A stretch of DNA of 64,000 bases from Ophiostoma sp. CBS 140.51 (GCA_029298735.1 JANSLP010000027.1:1-64000), one strand, 5' to 3'; shown: positions 31,569 to 43,110, counted from the first letter of the stretch. Numbers and translations: made by a program. Notes: generated from the letters alone by a model not told the origin.

Positions 31569-34079
31569 ACGGAAAGAGCGTGCTAGACAGGCCTGAATGG
31601 CACATTGTAACAGATACGGGATCAGCTGACAGGCAAAGCAAATTCAGCTGTCGCGTTCACTGAGCTGACCGCACAGACAGGCGAACAATATTATGACAGT
31701 ATTACATTGTGTTTCGAGAAGCATCGCATCGCTCCTTTATTCTCTTGGGAAACACATTTGTGCCCTCTTGCACGTTGCGCACTCTACGACGTATGACGGC
31801 CCCAAGCTGCTGTATCACGTATCCACTGCAGGCGGTGATTCGTGGTCCCTGTACGGCGTACTATCTAGACAAAGTGGAGGAGCACACGGACGCTCTGTCT
31901 CCATTCTCCTCCAGAGTGGACTCCTTATCTCTAGGATCACATGGCCGGCCCCATCTCGACCCCAGTTCGCGATAGAAGGCGGTCTGGCAAGGCTTTGGTT
32001 TGTATATGGGCTTTCGACATCGTGGGAATCGTCACTCGTTTCGTTTGCGGTAGGAAGATGTCGGCATGGCGTCCAAAGAGAAGAGTTAAACGATCGGTTG
32101 GACTATGTGGTCAAATAAGGCAGCCAATGGCGCCTCGCAGCTGTTTCAGCCCTGCTGTCAGGAGCAGGCGGCATGCGGTAAAAAGGAGAAGCAGCGACGA
32201 GAGGAGACAGAAGAGGGACGACGGCAAAAATACTAGGCGGCGCAAACAGAGCGCTGGTCGTCGAGACAAAAAAGGTGGACAAAAGTTGGATGTTTTGATT
32301 CCGAGCCTCGGGACTTTTTTTATTGTCGAAGACTGGCTGAGCCAGACAGGCCGAGCCTGGCCACCTGTGGCGCTCGTACCCTCCGCCACACTTTCATTAC
32401 GCGCTGTAATTTGCCCCCAAATCGCAGTTGGGTCTTGCCACCCAAAAGCGCGCCGGCAGCGGTGCTACGGACTGGCGGTCCAATTCCCTGGGAAAGGAGG
32501 GATAGAAGCAATACAAAGGCCTGGAGCAACAGCGAACTTCTCCCACACTCTCCGGCGATGACGACGAACAGTGCTGCGCTGATCAGTGCCACTGCCGGCC
32601 AGAGGTCAAGTTCTCTGCTTCTCTGCTTCTGCAAACAGTAACGCGGAGAAGAAAAGAACAGCGCGATGACTGTTCTCTTGCATGATTACCGCAGCGCAAG
32701 TTAGCGGTCTTTAGTGGGTGTGGTATCTTTCGATAGTGGTGTTCAGCGGCATTGGGCGCCGATACAGTGGTGGGCTGGTCGGGCACCTGCTGATTGGCGA
32801 CACGCGGTCATTAAATCTGGCCCTTCTCCGCCTAATAATCGCCCGGAATTCGCCCTCAGAGCTCTCTCTCGGCGCAGACGCGACTCACCGTCCTCACCTT
32901 GCCGAAGCCCTAAGAGAGCCAGCTGCCCTTCTTTCTGCCATCCTCGACCCTCTGTCTTCGCCCAAGAGACACGGCTGGTAATCAAACTCGAATGGGCACT
33001 GGGCGTAGCAAACACGCCCTGTGGTTGGGCGACGCGGTATCTCGATATTGGTCCGGCTGGAACGCTAAAAAAGTTGAATAGTCGCGACAGAACAAAGGAC
33101 TTTCTCGGCCTGCAGTCCAGCGGAGTACCGATACATTGCTCTTTCCACTTGTGAGAGATTGTGAGGGCAGTTGCTCTTTTCCATTGGCGGTGCAGACGAG
33201 TAGGTCCCACTTTCTGCCTGCTGCCCTTCCTGCTGCATTGCTGTGCCCAGTTTTTCGTGTTTGCTGGGTCACCGTCGGAGTTGTCTCTCTTTTTATGCAA
33301 AATGCTCACACTCAGTGTCCCACTCAGTGTCTCCTCACACTCTCAGTTCTGTGCCCAAGAACGCGGCAAACCACCACTCCCTGCCTTCCCTGCATATTCT
33401 CTCCAAATGATTTTGTTTGCCTGAATGCAGGACAGGCAGTCGGCACTTTGGCCGGCGGAATTGCCTCCAGAATCCCCTCCAAAAAGCGTCATTGTTCTTC
33501 CGACGTCCATGACCTCTTTTTTCTGCCTCTATGCCTTCGGGTCTGTTCTCTTTCCCTTCTATTTTTCCATCCCCAAGGACTCTTGTCTCTCTCACTAAAC
33601 AGGTCGAGCATCCAACAGCCAGCAATTTTTGCCTATCAACGAGACATATCTGCTCTCTCGCCATTTTTTTTTTCTTTCTCAAGATATATTGTCCATCCGA
33701 CTCGATATGGCACTGAAGACGGCCTTTCAAGAACGGCAAGAGCAAAGGGTGCTCCTGCCAGATATCTGGAGATGTCACGTTTCTATGGCATGGCAAGGTA
33801 TTTTCTTCTTACCTCACAAAATTTAGCCCACGGTTTACGGCCTCACATTTTGTCACCGTCCTTTTCCACTCTCGCTTTTCAATTTTTACTTTGGCTATGT
33901 CAGTCAGTGAGTGACTCGGGCTACTTACGCAGTTGTGGTGCACGCAGCGCACGCCCCTTTGACCCTTTTCTTGGCTTAGTTCCTAACCTGCGTTTGCCCA
34001 CCAAAAACGAAACCTACCCCCTAGTGCAGCGTTTCGTGCCTCAGGCAGCAAACTGTCATTGCTACGATTGCTGCCTTGT

Positions 34080-35464
34080 ACTGGTACAAGGTATCGGCTT
34101 TTGTCCCTAGCCTCTCTCCTTCCCTCTCTTCCCCTCTCCCGCCCTCCTTTCCTCTTCTCCAGTGAGAAACGGCGATGCGCTTTCCTGCACTAGGACACTG
34201 CGAATGAGACCAGGGGGAAGGAGCACCGCGCCAGAGCCACGCTAGTCGGGGGAATTTTCCTCTTGCTCTGTTTCGCCCTTTTCTGCCATTTTCCCTCTTT
34301 TCCTCTTTTCCCTGGCTCTTGCCTTTTTTTCTTGGAGGCGCCTTGCCGCCCGCCCATTGGCTAGCGACCCTTTGTCTCCTGCGCTCTCCTCTCCTCCTTC
34401 CTTCCTTTCCTTCCTGCTCCCCCGACTCAGCGTGTGTCCCCTGCGCTTTCCCTTCTGCTGGGCGCTCTTTCCGCTCTCTTTCGTTTTCCTTCCCCGTTCT
34501 TCTTGTTTTGGCCCCCCTCTCATTCTTTCCTTTCCTTCCATCCCAACTCGTAGATTTGCACTCTCCTCTCTCGCTCTTTCCCTTTCTGCTTTCTTCATTC
34601 TCCCCCCTTCTCAACGATTGTATTCTGTCTCCCTTCTTCCCCCTTTTCTTGGATCTTCATCTCTCGCATCCTTTCTCGCATTCTTTCGACTTCATCTTCA
34701 AGCAACACCCACGAATCCCACAGCGCCCTCATCCTCGACACTCGATCCTGATTCACTCGCGCGATTGAAGAAAAAGACGCCCTCCTCGAAAGACTCAACC
34801 TGACTCCTTTCTCGACTTGTCTTTCCTCGACATTTTCTCTGCGACACGACTTCGTTGTATCTGTCACTTTCTGTCGCTCTATATTCTTTCTCGACACTTC
34901 CTCCCCCCTCTCGAGTCGCTTCTAGTCCTTTCAGGCCGACATTTCACAATTTCCTTCGATCCCCTTTTGACACCGTTCACCTGTCGACAAGCGGTCGCTC
35001 CGAGTTGTATCGCGTCTCTGTTAAGGACTCACCGACACGTCCAATTCTGCCTTGTCAACTTTCCTACATCACGATCTTTGAGCGCGCACGAAACAGTTGA
35101 CTTGTGGCCTCCTAGGATCCCAGTCGCTCTTTCGTCGCGTGGTTTTTTTTTGGACAGGTCGCCTTTGCGGACCCATTGATTCGAACAACCGCTCGTTTTT
35201 CTTCGTTTCTTTTGGTTTCGCGACTTCTTCTTTCATTTGGACGTCTTCTTTCGTCAGCACGCCATCATTTCAACACTCTACCACAGGCGACACGACACGG
35301 CGACTGCTCCTCTTCATTGAGTTCTTGCCCTGTTTTCGTCTTCGCGACCCAAGCACCGCGCTTTTCCCCAGTCATGTTATCACAACCGAAGAGATAATTT
35401 TCCAACCCCCCTTTCCAACTCTCCTTTTCGGCACCCTCCCCATTAGCGAGGTCTCTCCTAGATT
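34080..35464 (+). promoter_or_regulatory. Pyrimidine-rich promoter/leader of the SET3-type gene
   Basis: Almost 1.4 kb is dominated by C and T on the coding strand (TTTCCTTCC, CTCTCTC and CTTTCTC words), ending at the ATG at 35465. CT-rich tracts near transcription starts are common in filamentous ascomycetes. The length here suggests a long 5' UTR, perhaps with an unrecognised UTR intron. Exact start sites cannot be read. Confidence 0.5.
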
Positions 35465-38410
35465 ATGACAGAAAAGCACCCAACGCCGTCCACACAGACC
35501 GCGCTCTCAACATCGAGCCTCCCTCCTCTCAACCCGCTGTCGCCTTCTCATACCCACAAGGCGTACGCTTCCATTCCTCCCTTTTCTTCTACGACTACCC
35601 CTACACATCCCGACACTTCCACGGCTACCAACGCCTCGACCTCTCCTTCACACAATGCTGCACCTGTCACCAAGGCGGAGTCGGCTGCAGAGGAGGAGCC
35701 CTATACCATAAAGTGCATTTGCGGCTTCACAGGCGACGACGGAAACACAATATTATGCGAAATCTGCGATACATGGCAACACATTGAGTGTTTCTACCCA
35801 AACAACAGCGAAGAAGCAACACGTGAAGAGTTTGCGCACGCGTGCCATGAGTGCAAACCGCGGCCACTAAACGTTGCACACGCCATCGAATACCAAAAAC
35901 AGCGGCTACAGGCTGCCAGCGCAGAAGCCGTCATCCACCAAAAACCAAAACGCCCACCATCAAAAGGCCACGGCCATAGTCACAAGAAGAAGGCGAAACC
36001 AAGCGATCTTCACATTAACGGCCATTCAGCATCAGCCAGCGACGTCGCAAGGCATTCCAGCTCCGACGGTCAACACAGCAGCCATCCTTCCTCCAAGAAG
36101 AAGTCTCATAAGTCGAGTCAGTCTGTTGGCGGATCGCATTCTAAGAGAAGTCCTTCCTACTCTGCTTCGCGAGCATCATTACAAGCCGGCCACCCATTAA
36201 GTCCGGCCACAACACCACCCGATCTTCCCGAAGGCGCTGAGTTCTACGGCTACTCCAACGACTTTTTGAATCTCTGTAATGACCAGGATTCTGCTCAGAT
36301 TGTCCAAACGAACTCATTCGCCAGTCTCGGGGTATCAAACAAGACTTCCATCTGGCTACGCGATCCTGTGGCATTGCGACACGAGGCCGGTCAGGATTTC
36401 GCAGATGTTTTCCAACCTCTACCTCCTAACATTGAGGCAATAAGGCGTCCTCCTCGCGTCGAGATCAAGAAGCGTGCGTTGGAAAAGGACATAGTTGTGC
36501 ACTGGAAGTACTTGGCTACATCTGTGGCTGTCGATAAGGACGTCCCGTTGATGGAGCTGAACGGCCAGATCGGTCTGCAAAACGAGTACTGTCTAGTTCC
36601 TTCCAACCTTTACTCCGAGCTGTCGTCTCCTCTTCCCTTTGTTTTCTTCCACCCCTTATTACCACTCTACATCGACACACGAAGAGAAGGTTCTCTCGCC
36701 CGCTACGTTCGCCGCAGTTGCCGATCTAACGCAGTTCTGGACACGTTCTTGTCAGGAGGTTCTGAATACCATTTCTGGCTTGTCAGCGATCGTCCTATCG
36801 CCGCTGACGAACAGATTACGATCCCGTGGGATTTCCGCCTGCCGAAGGCAAATCGGGAACTCATGTCCCGTATTCTTGACTTTGGTGACGACCACAGCAG
36901 CCACAACATCGAAGATATTGATATCGACGAGGAGCAGCATATTTGGCTGTCCAACTGGCTTCCCCAGGTTCTCTCTCGGAACGGCGGTTGTGCCTGTGAA
37001 TTAGGCCCCGATTGCCCATTTTCCCGTGCTCTCCGACACAGTGGCAGATTGCACCACGCACGGCTTACCAGCAACAAGAAAAAGTCGTCGCGCAAAGCCA
37101 AATCGCACGCCCTTTCCCCCACAAGCACGGGCCACGCAACAAATAGTCGTGCCGCTAGCGAAGGCCACCCAGAAGATTTCCCCGAAACAGACAAAATGTC
37201 AACATCCTCACGCAGCAAACCACCCAGTCGTGATATGACCCCCGCCCCACGACAGGGATCTTTTGACACATTAGGCATATTGACTGAGCCGACCGACCGC
37301 GACAAGCGCAAAGTAGCGATGGTTGAAGATTCGTTCCGCCGCCTTGAACAGCAACAGCCGAAGAAAAAGAAGCGTACCTCCGACGGTACTGAGCGATCGA
37401 GTGTGTCGGCAGCTGGCACCAGTGGCAAGTCCCGTGCTAAGAGCGCGTCAGCACAGGCTGGCGACCACCAGGACCTGCCCAACGGCACTGCAAACCATCG
37501 TTACGTCGATGCCGAGACTTCGCGTAGCAAGTCTGGATCCCCCATCAGTGCAGTGTCTCCCAACACAATGAGCGTCACTGACGGCCACGGATTTATGTCG
37601 CTGTCGGCGGCTGTTGGTGGCTCCACATACAGTGTTTCGCGCCACACTTCTGCTGGTCCTTCTGCAGGCTACCGCGACGCGTCTTGCCAGACAGACCCGA
37701 CAGAAGGCGAGTGGTACAACGAGAAGCCGCCCACCCCGCGACCGAAACGCCGTATCATCTCACTCTCCCGGCGTCTGCTCAACCACAGACATCGTGTGCG
37801 TTACGAAGACCAGGCAGTGCCAGCTATCCCGTCCAAAATGGACGTCGACACCACGACTGCTTCCGACAACAAGGACAACGCATCGGCAGTTGCAAAGCCA
37901 CAGTCATCAAGCGACGCAAACGACGACGTTGCGATGACCGACGCTCCGGACGCTATCGCCCAGACCGACGCTTCGACTGGTACTGTTGCAGCCAAGATTG
38001 AGCCTGTTGATGGCGAGGGCAGTGGCATCGATCTCCCGATTAAGAGATCGTCGGATCTCCGTGTCCAGCTTCCCAAGGTGCCTTCCTTCAGCGACGCCTC
38101 CCTGCCACAGATGAGCAGTGCCACAACACCGTTGACGGGTTCTTCGATGGTCCAGTCGCCATTTGCCGTTACTAGCGGCAATCCATTCGGATCGCCGGTT
38201 GTCACGCCCAGCCCCATCAAGAAGAAGATGAGCCTCAGCGACTACACGAAGAGCCGCAAGGCTGCAGCAGGCCGGCCACCGACGACACTGAAGCCATCGC
38301 TGTCGAGCCCCGATGAAGCGAAGCCTTCTATCGGCGCGGAAAACGCACCGCCAGTCGAAGCTGATTCGACGGCCAAGACGCCAACCGCACCACCGGCTGG
38401 ATCTTCCTAA
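35465..38410 (+). CDS. SET3: PHD finger and SET domain protein, Set3 type
   Basis: Chromatin protein of 981 residues, single exon. A PHD finger spans residues 84-130 (CICG, CEIC, H-x2-C, CHEC pattern with aromatic W104), of the kind that binds methylated H3K4. A SET domain follows at about 330-450. The usual SET catalytic signature NHSCxPN is replaced by RYVRRSCRSN (about 413-422), and the downstream GEELxxDY-type motif by DEQITIPWDF. This matches the Set3/UpSET/MLL5 group, in which SET is thought to lack methyltransferase activity and to scaffold a deacetylase complex. The regions between and after are Ser/Lys-rich and disordered, with several basic stretches (KKKAK, KKKKR). Length and layout fit fungal Set3 homologues. 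Confidence 0.85.
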   Translation: MTEKHPTPSTQTALSTSSLPPLNPLSPSHTHKAYASIPPFSSTTTPTHPDTSTATNASTSPSHNAAPVTKAESAAEEEPYTIKCICGFTGDDGNTILCEICDTWQHIECFYPNNSEEATREEFAHACHECKPRPLNVAHAIEYQKQRLQAASAEAVIHQKPKRPPSKGHGHSHKKKAKPSDLHINGHSASASDVARHSSSDGQHSSHPSSKKKSHKSSQSVGGSHSKRSPSYSASRASLQAGHPLSPATTPPDLPEGAEFYGYSNDFLNLCNDQDSAQIVQTNSFASLGVSNKTSIWLRDPVALRHEAGQDFADVFQPLPPNIEAIRRPPRVEIKKRALEKDIVVHWKYLATSVAVDKDVPLMELNGQIGLQNEYCLVPSNLYSELSSPLPFVFFHPLLPLYIDTRREGSLARYVRRSCRSNAVLDTFLSGGSEYHFWLVSDRPIAADEQITIPWDFRLPKANRELMSRILDFGDDHSSHNIEDIDIDEEQHIWLSNWLPQVLSRNGGCACELGPDCPFSRALRHSGRLHHARLTSNKKKSSRKAKSHALSPTSTGHATNSRAASEGHPEDFPETDKMSTSSRSKPPSRDMTPAPRQGSFDTLGILTEPTDRDKRKVAMVEDSFRRLEQQQPKKKKRTSDGTERSSVSAAGTSGKSRAKSASAQAGDHQDLPNGTANHRYVDAETSRSKSGSPISAVSPNTMSVTDGHGFMSLSAAVGGSTYSVSRHTSAGPSAGYRDASCQTDPTEGEWYNEKPPTPRPKRRIISLSRRLLNHRHRVRYEDQAVPAIPSKMDVDTTTASDNKDNASAVAKPQSSSDANDDVAMTDAPDAIAQTDASTGTVAAKIEPVDGEGSGIDLPIKRSSDLRVQLPKVPSFSDASLPQMSSATTPLTGSSMVQSPFAVTSGNPFGSPVVTPSPIKKKMSLSDYTKSRKAAAGRPPTTLKPSLSSPDEAKPSIGAENAPPVEADSTAKTPTAPPAGSS

Positions 38411-39447
38411 TCCCGATCCACCTCTCCACCACTTTCTCCTCACACCTCTCTCACCTTTCTCTCACTCTCTCCTCTTCCCTTCTTTTTGGACTTTTATTTG
38501 TTTGGGGGTACTTTTATGTGGCGTTATTGCAACGTACCCTTTCTCTCCTTTCTTTTGTTTCTGTTATTTCTTTTTATTATTATTATTCTCTTTTCTTACT
38601 TTCTTTGGGTGGGAACGGGCGTGCGGGGTTTAATTGTGATTATTCCCAGACCCCGAAAAACAAATGGCGTTGCGGTTGATTATGAAACTCTCAAGATATG
38701 GAGAGGAAAATTTCTACAAAACAACGAGAGCGTGGGTTGTTTTTGTTACTTTATTCTTTATTCGGGTTATCTACTTTTTTGGGAGGAACAAAAAAGGGAA
38801 ACAAAACTGGGTTTATTTTTGCGGGCACACAATGGGATATGCTTGTTTTCCTTTCTTCTCTTTTCTCTTTCCTAGTCTTTTCTTTTCTTCTCTTTTCATC
38901 TTCTTACTTACCAGTTTATGTATGTATGTATGTGCGCGGGAAATGGAATTGCCATACCTCTTACTGGTGGAACGGCGTGTTGCCTTCCCCATACCTACCT
39001 ATCTTCATTCCTTTTTGATGCTTGAGTGTTGTTATGAAGAGTTCTCTCCTTCGTTTCCTTCTTTGGAAGATGTGCCTATTTGGCAAAGAGGAGGCTAGTT
39101 GACATCTGTCTCCTTTTTGATATATGGCACATACGTCTTTTATCTCATCCCTACTACGAGTTCTCACGTAAAAGAAGTAAGTAGTGTGTTGATAAAAGCA
39201 ATCTTTCGATTGTATTATTGCTATTGTAGATGACTTCCTGTACCCATATATTTTATACATGGCTTGCGTTTGTAGTCGAATAACGCTGCAAAGATGAAAC
39301 CGTAAAACGCCGTCACGCCATTTGGTCCAGGAGACTCCGTTTCTTCCCCCGGAGGTATAGTAAACAAATGAAAAATGCAAATCATATCTTCTCCTTCTTC
39401 CGCCACACACTCACTCACCCACTCGCTTCCCCCTTCGTTCCCCCTTC
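38411..39447. other. Convergent intergenic region, T-rich
   Basis: This separates the 3' ends of the SET3-type gene (+) and ALG7 (-). It is T-rich on the + strand for the first 500 bases. It contains TATG repeats near 38915-38935. No gene is supported; the open frames are T-tract translations. Confidence 0.55.
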
Positions 39448-40980
39448 CTAATAACCGACAGCACCCAGGTTGTCCTCCTTAAAGATCAACAGAGCCAGCC
39501 GGTGACGCACAAACAGACCAAACAAGCCCACCAGGGTTTGCATCACTACAATCTCAATGGCCAGGCGATCCTCCCGCAGGGGACCCCGCCAGACCAGCCA
39601 CAGGTTGAGGAGCGTCATGTTGGTCGTCTCCTGGATAATCTCGGGGTTCTTGGGATCGGTCGTCATGCGTAGCAGGTGCAGGCGGGCCAGCAGCCGCAGA
39701 GCCCAGACAATGGGCGGTTTGGGCTGGCGGTCGGGCAGCCAGGCGGTGACGGAGGGCTCGAGCAGGCCCGTGCGGGCATGAAAACGGGGCATGCGGTGCC
39801 GGGGGCAAGGGATCAGCCCGAAGATCTGGGGTGCCGAATAGATGAAATTGGCAATTTGGGGAAGCAGCAGCAAAACCAAAGTCTTCGAAAAATGACCCAG
39901 AATGCTGACAACGACAAAGACCATGCCAGCAAAGTAGCAGTAGGTGTCACCGACAAAGACGCGGGCGGGAAACCAGTTGTGGACCAACAAGGCGAGGGAG
40001 ACACCCAGGAAGGGCAACAAAAAGTAGAGTGAGAACAGATGGCTGTCGGTGGCCGGATGTGGGTAGGGTCCGGCGAGCAGGTAGAGGGCGTCGTTGAACA
40101 CGAGGAGGGCAGCCACCACAACAGACTGGGCGACCTCGATGCCGTTGATGCCGGCCAGGATGTTGATGCTGTTGGGCGAGAAGATGGCGACGGCGGTCAT
40201 ATACAAGTAGTAGAGGGGTCCCAGCTCGACGAGCTCGCCCAGATAGGGCTGGAGTGGCGTGGGCACCACGACAGACGTGACACCGAAATCCACAAAGTAG
40301 ACGACTAGCAGCGGAATAGCCGCAAACGCGGGGATCACAAACTTGTGCCGCCAGCGAATGTCAAACAGGTCATCGCCAATGCCCAGCAGCGTAATGGACT
40401 GCAGCGAGATAATGGCCGACAAGAAGGACGCCAGCTTGGAGTGCGGGAAACGGTGCAGCAGCCGGCCCTGCTCGACATGGGCGGCGGGCACAATTTCGGG
40501 CAGAACCACATCACGGTTGCCGCCGCCGCTCGTGGCGGCTACAATGTCCTTGTAAAAGGGCATCGGAATGAACACAATAATGGCCAGCAGGTACACGACG
40601 GCACAGACAGCGCCCATACACTCGGGCAGCGTGCGGCGCTGGACCTTGTTGAGGTCGGCGCCTTTGATACCGGCGCGGACAAACGAGGGGCCCAGCCAGC
40701 GGATCATGGCGTAGGTGGCCGCGAAGGCGATGCCACTCAGGGCGAGCGACGCGGTCAGCGGGGCGCCATCGTCGCGACGGACTGTGTTTCCCAGGACAGT
40801 AGCACAGGCGACAGTCAAGGCGAGCAGGCTGTAGGTCTCGGAGTTGGAGAGGACGCTGGGAATGCCGGCCGCCAGGGCCGCGTTCTCCTGCTTGAGTGTG
40901 GTGGGCGGTAGTGGCGGTGTTGGTGCGTGGCCGTGGCCGTTAGGCGACGCGGCGCGCGTCGACGACGCGGAGGACGTCAT
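39448..40980 (-). CDS. ALG7: UDP-GlcNAc:dolichyl-phosphate GlcNAc-1-phosphotransferase
   Basis: First enzyme of lipid-linked oligosaccharide assembly for N-glycosylation in the ER membrane, and the target of tunicamycin. It is 510 residues, single exon, with about ten hydrophobic segments. Family blocks: GIGDDLFDIRWRHKFVIPA (the DDxxD-like region), NSINILAGINGIEVAQS, LYLLAGPYPHPATDSHLFSLYFLLPFLG, VGDTYCYFAGMVFVVVSILGHFSKT and SAPQIFGLIPCPRHRMPR (the HxH-containing loop). The N-terminal 45 residues are Ser/Pro-rich and probably not conserved. The start at 40980 is the only ATG before the first membrane segment. Confidence 0.95.
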   Translation of the reverse strand: MTSSASSTRAASPNGHGHAPTPPLPPTTLKQENAALAAGIPSVLSNSETYSLLALTVACATVLGNTVRRDDGAPLTASLALSGIAFAATYAMIRWLGPSFVRAGIKGADLNKVQRRTLPECMGAVCAVVYLLAIIVFIPMPFYKDIVAATSGGGNRDVVLPEIVPAAHVEQGRLLHRFPHSKLASFLSAIISLQSITLLGIGDDLFDIRWRHKFVIPAFAAIPLLVVYFVDFGVTSVVVPTPLQPYLGELVELGPLYYLYMTAVAIFSPNSINILAGINGIEVAQSVVVAALLVFNDALYLLAGPYPHPATDSHLFSLYFLLPFLGVSLALLVHNWFPARVFVGDTYCYFAGMVFVVVSILGHFSKTLVLLLLPQIANFIYSAPQIFGLIPCPRHRMPRFHARTGLLEPSVTAWLPDRQPKPPIVWALRLLARLHLLRMTTDPKNPEIIQETTNMTLLNLWLVWRGPLREDRLAIEIVVMQTLVGLFGLFVRHRLALLIFKEDNLGAVGY

Positions 40981-42057
40981 TGTGAGGGTGAAAGAGAGAG
41001 GGGAAGAGCCTCGAGGAAGACAAAACAGGGTCGGAAGTCGGGTTCAAGGTCTAGTCGAGATCGAACGACGTCGAGGCGGGGAGGTGGTCCGGTCTTGGCG
41101 ACGCCTTATTCGAGGTCAACTGTCGGCCGCGGCCGCACAGCCATGGGGTGGAGGAGGATCGAGGGTCGCGAGTTGAGGATTGGGGACAGGTTGATGTCAA
41201 TTTGTCGTGATGGAAAAGCTGTTGTCAAAGTCAATATCGAATTGAGGCGTCTCGTCTTTGGTTGGGAAGGTGTGGCTGTTGGAAGCAAGGTTGCAGTCTC
41301 GAATAGGAAACGGGTCTGGACAGGACAGTTTTGTCTGTTTTGCTTGCTTTTTTGCGTGTCGTGGCAAGAACGAGCGAGACAAAGGGGACGCGCCTGCCAC
41401 AAGGGTGCTTTGCTGCACTGTGACGTGGCGTTTACAAAATCGCTAACAGATGCGCAGCAAATTAGGTGTTCATTTACGCCCATGCCTCCGCTAATGTGCC
41501 ATGTCCCTCTTTATTAGGGTCAAACTTAGCCCCAACTAATTTACGTCGCAACTGCATCCCTCGCCCGCCACCGGCCGCAATTGCCGGTTTCTGTCATGTT
41601 GAGGTCGCTCCTTCCATTCATTATCATACTGAGTAAAGATGCGCTCCTACCCATATTGCCCTTGCCATTTCTGTTCTTCAAAAAGATGGCGATGAATTCA
41701 AGCGCAACCTCACTTCATTTTTCGCCGCATCTTGGGGAAGCTTTTATAATAACAAAGCCGGCCTCCAACACATCACAAATGGGTTTGTGGGTTTGTGGGT
41801 TAGTGGTTTAGTGACAAGGCTCAATTGCCACAATGCTCCACCAGATTCCTCTACGTACTTCCGTAAACCGTCATAAATACGATCGTCACGTTCACTACGA
41901 TCATCGTTGGCCGTTGGCCTTTCGTTTCCTTCCCTCCACCCTCAACGTGCTATTCGCGGCTGCGTAGATGGGTCCGGCGAGTTGTGCAGCCGGAACCGCG
42001 TCGCAAAAAGCTCCGGCGGCTGCGTCCACCCGCGCCGCGCACCCTTGTTCGTGACCA
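40981..42057. other. Intergenic, 1.1 kb, ALG7 upstream region
   Basis: Upstream sequence and leader of ALG7, then the 3' flank of the next minus-strand gene. The ORF at 40927-41517 (+) is a shadow in GC-rich leader. Nothing else is supported. Confidence 0.5.
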
Positions 42058-42846
42058 TCAGGTCCCACAGCGCCCCTTCTCAAAGGGCACCGTCGTCGCC
42101 CGTCCCATTACGGGGAACCCGCGCGCCTCCGCCGCTGCCATGCGCTCGTTCTTCCAGCGCGCCCAGGTCAGGTCGATGGTGCCGTCGAGGTCGAGGTGCA
42201 CCTGGCCCCATTCGTCGCTGACGTCGCTGACGTCAATGGCGTCGGCCAACGCCACGCGGTCGTAGGTCTCGAGGCAGCTCTGCAACAAAGCGGCGAGCGT
42301 CGGGTAGGGCAGGCCGTTGAGATTGGCGGGCTCGCGGCAGGTAATGTCGATGTGGAAATACTTGTCTGAGAACAGCGAAAAGTAAAAGTTGATGCCGAGG
42401 CCCTTGAAGCGCGGGAACGTGTGGGCGAGGCTTTCGGGCTGGGCGTAAGGCCAGGGCAGCACGCACATGTAGGTGCCGTCGTCGACGCGCGTGCGGATGT
42501 GCGCCTCGGCGCGGTCCAGCAGGCCGGCCGGCACGGCGATCTCCCAGTCGTGGCGTACGCGGCCGGCGCCGTAGAAGATGAGCGCCGAGACGCCGCAAAA
42601 GCAGTTGGCGATCCCGGCATGCTCAAGGTCGCGGCTTAGCGCCAGGGCATCCATGGTACCGTGGCCATCGCAAGACGCCAGCTCGTCGTCGGGGAAGACG
42701 GGGACGTCGTGGTCCATCTGCATGGGCCGGCCTATCTGAAGGCATTCTGGCAATTTGGAACCACCAACGGTCCCGGGATGGATCGACGGCTGTAGATGCA
42801 GCTGTGGAGGCGGCTGTGGAGGAGGTTCTTGCTCCTGGGACGGCAT
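42058..42846 (-). CDS. Nucleotidyltransferase-fold-like hypothetical protein
   Basis: A 262-residue hypothetical protein that I can place only by fold. The block FCGVSALIFYGAGRVRHDWEIAVP (about residues 83-106) resembles the start of minimal nucleotidyltransferase domains (G-x-x-A-x-x-Y-G-x-x-R-x-x-D-x-E). Here the usual D-x-D pair reads D-W-E. The first 45 residues are Gln/Pro-rich low complexity. Single exon; no signal peptide or membrane segment. A decayed gene with a clearer GGW...QDVDI nucleotidyltransferase motif lies just to the right on the opposite strand. These proteins are common, expanded and patchy in filamentous fungi, with unknown substrates. Confidence 0.6.
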   Translation of the reverse strand: MPSQEQEPPPQPPPQLHLQPSIHPGTVGGSKLPECLQIGRPMQMDHDVPVFPDDELASCDGHGTMDALALSRDLEHAGIANCFCGVSALIFYGAGRVRHDWEIAVPAGLLDRAEAHIRTRVDDGTYMCVLPWPYAQPESLAHTFPRFKGLGINFYFSLFSDKYFHIDITCREPANLNGLPYPTLAALLQSCLETYDRVALADAIDVSDVSDEWGQVHLDLDGTIDLTWARWKNERMAAAEARGFPVMGRATTVPFEKGRCGT

Positions 42847-43110
42847 AGCTCGGACTCTTGTCTGTGGTCAAAGTTCAATTGCTGCGATCTGAGGGCACCA
42901 AGATGAGGTGCGAAGCACCGTATCAGGAGGTCCAATGCTCGCCTAGAAATGTACTTCGCAGGCTAGTGGTGATGGCGCATTGCTTGGTCATATTTACTAC
43001 GTGGAGGGGTCTTGTCTCCCGTACCCCTCCGACGTACTTCGATCTACTATGGAGGACGACGTATTACGACGTATTCTGTTCAAGCTGTTAAACGGAGTCT
43101 AAGGGTATAG

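Larger units (their letters stand above)
30942..35464. other. Divergent intergenic region, 4.5 kb
   Basis: The longest gene-free stretch in the window, between NPC2 (-) and the SET3-type gene (+). It holds a G12 run at 31365-31376, a 19-bp duplication at 31525-31568, and an extreme pyrimidine-rich leader from about 34080. A 324-codon open frame at 33136-34107 has Cys/Ser/Phe/Leu-rich composition typical of translated CT tracts and no domain, so I do not call it. A long noncoding transcript is possible but not shown. Confidence 0.5.

Noticed and set aside
33136..34107. 324-codon open frame in the NPC2-SET3 intergenic region
   Set aside because: Long but Cys/Ser/Phe/Leu-rich as expected from CT-rich DNA; no signal peptide, domain or splice partners. 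Expression or homology data would be needed to revive it.
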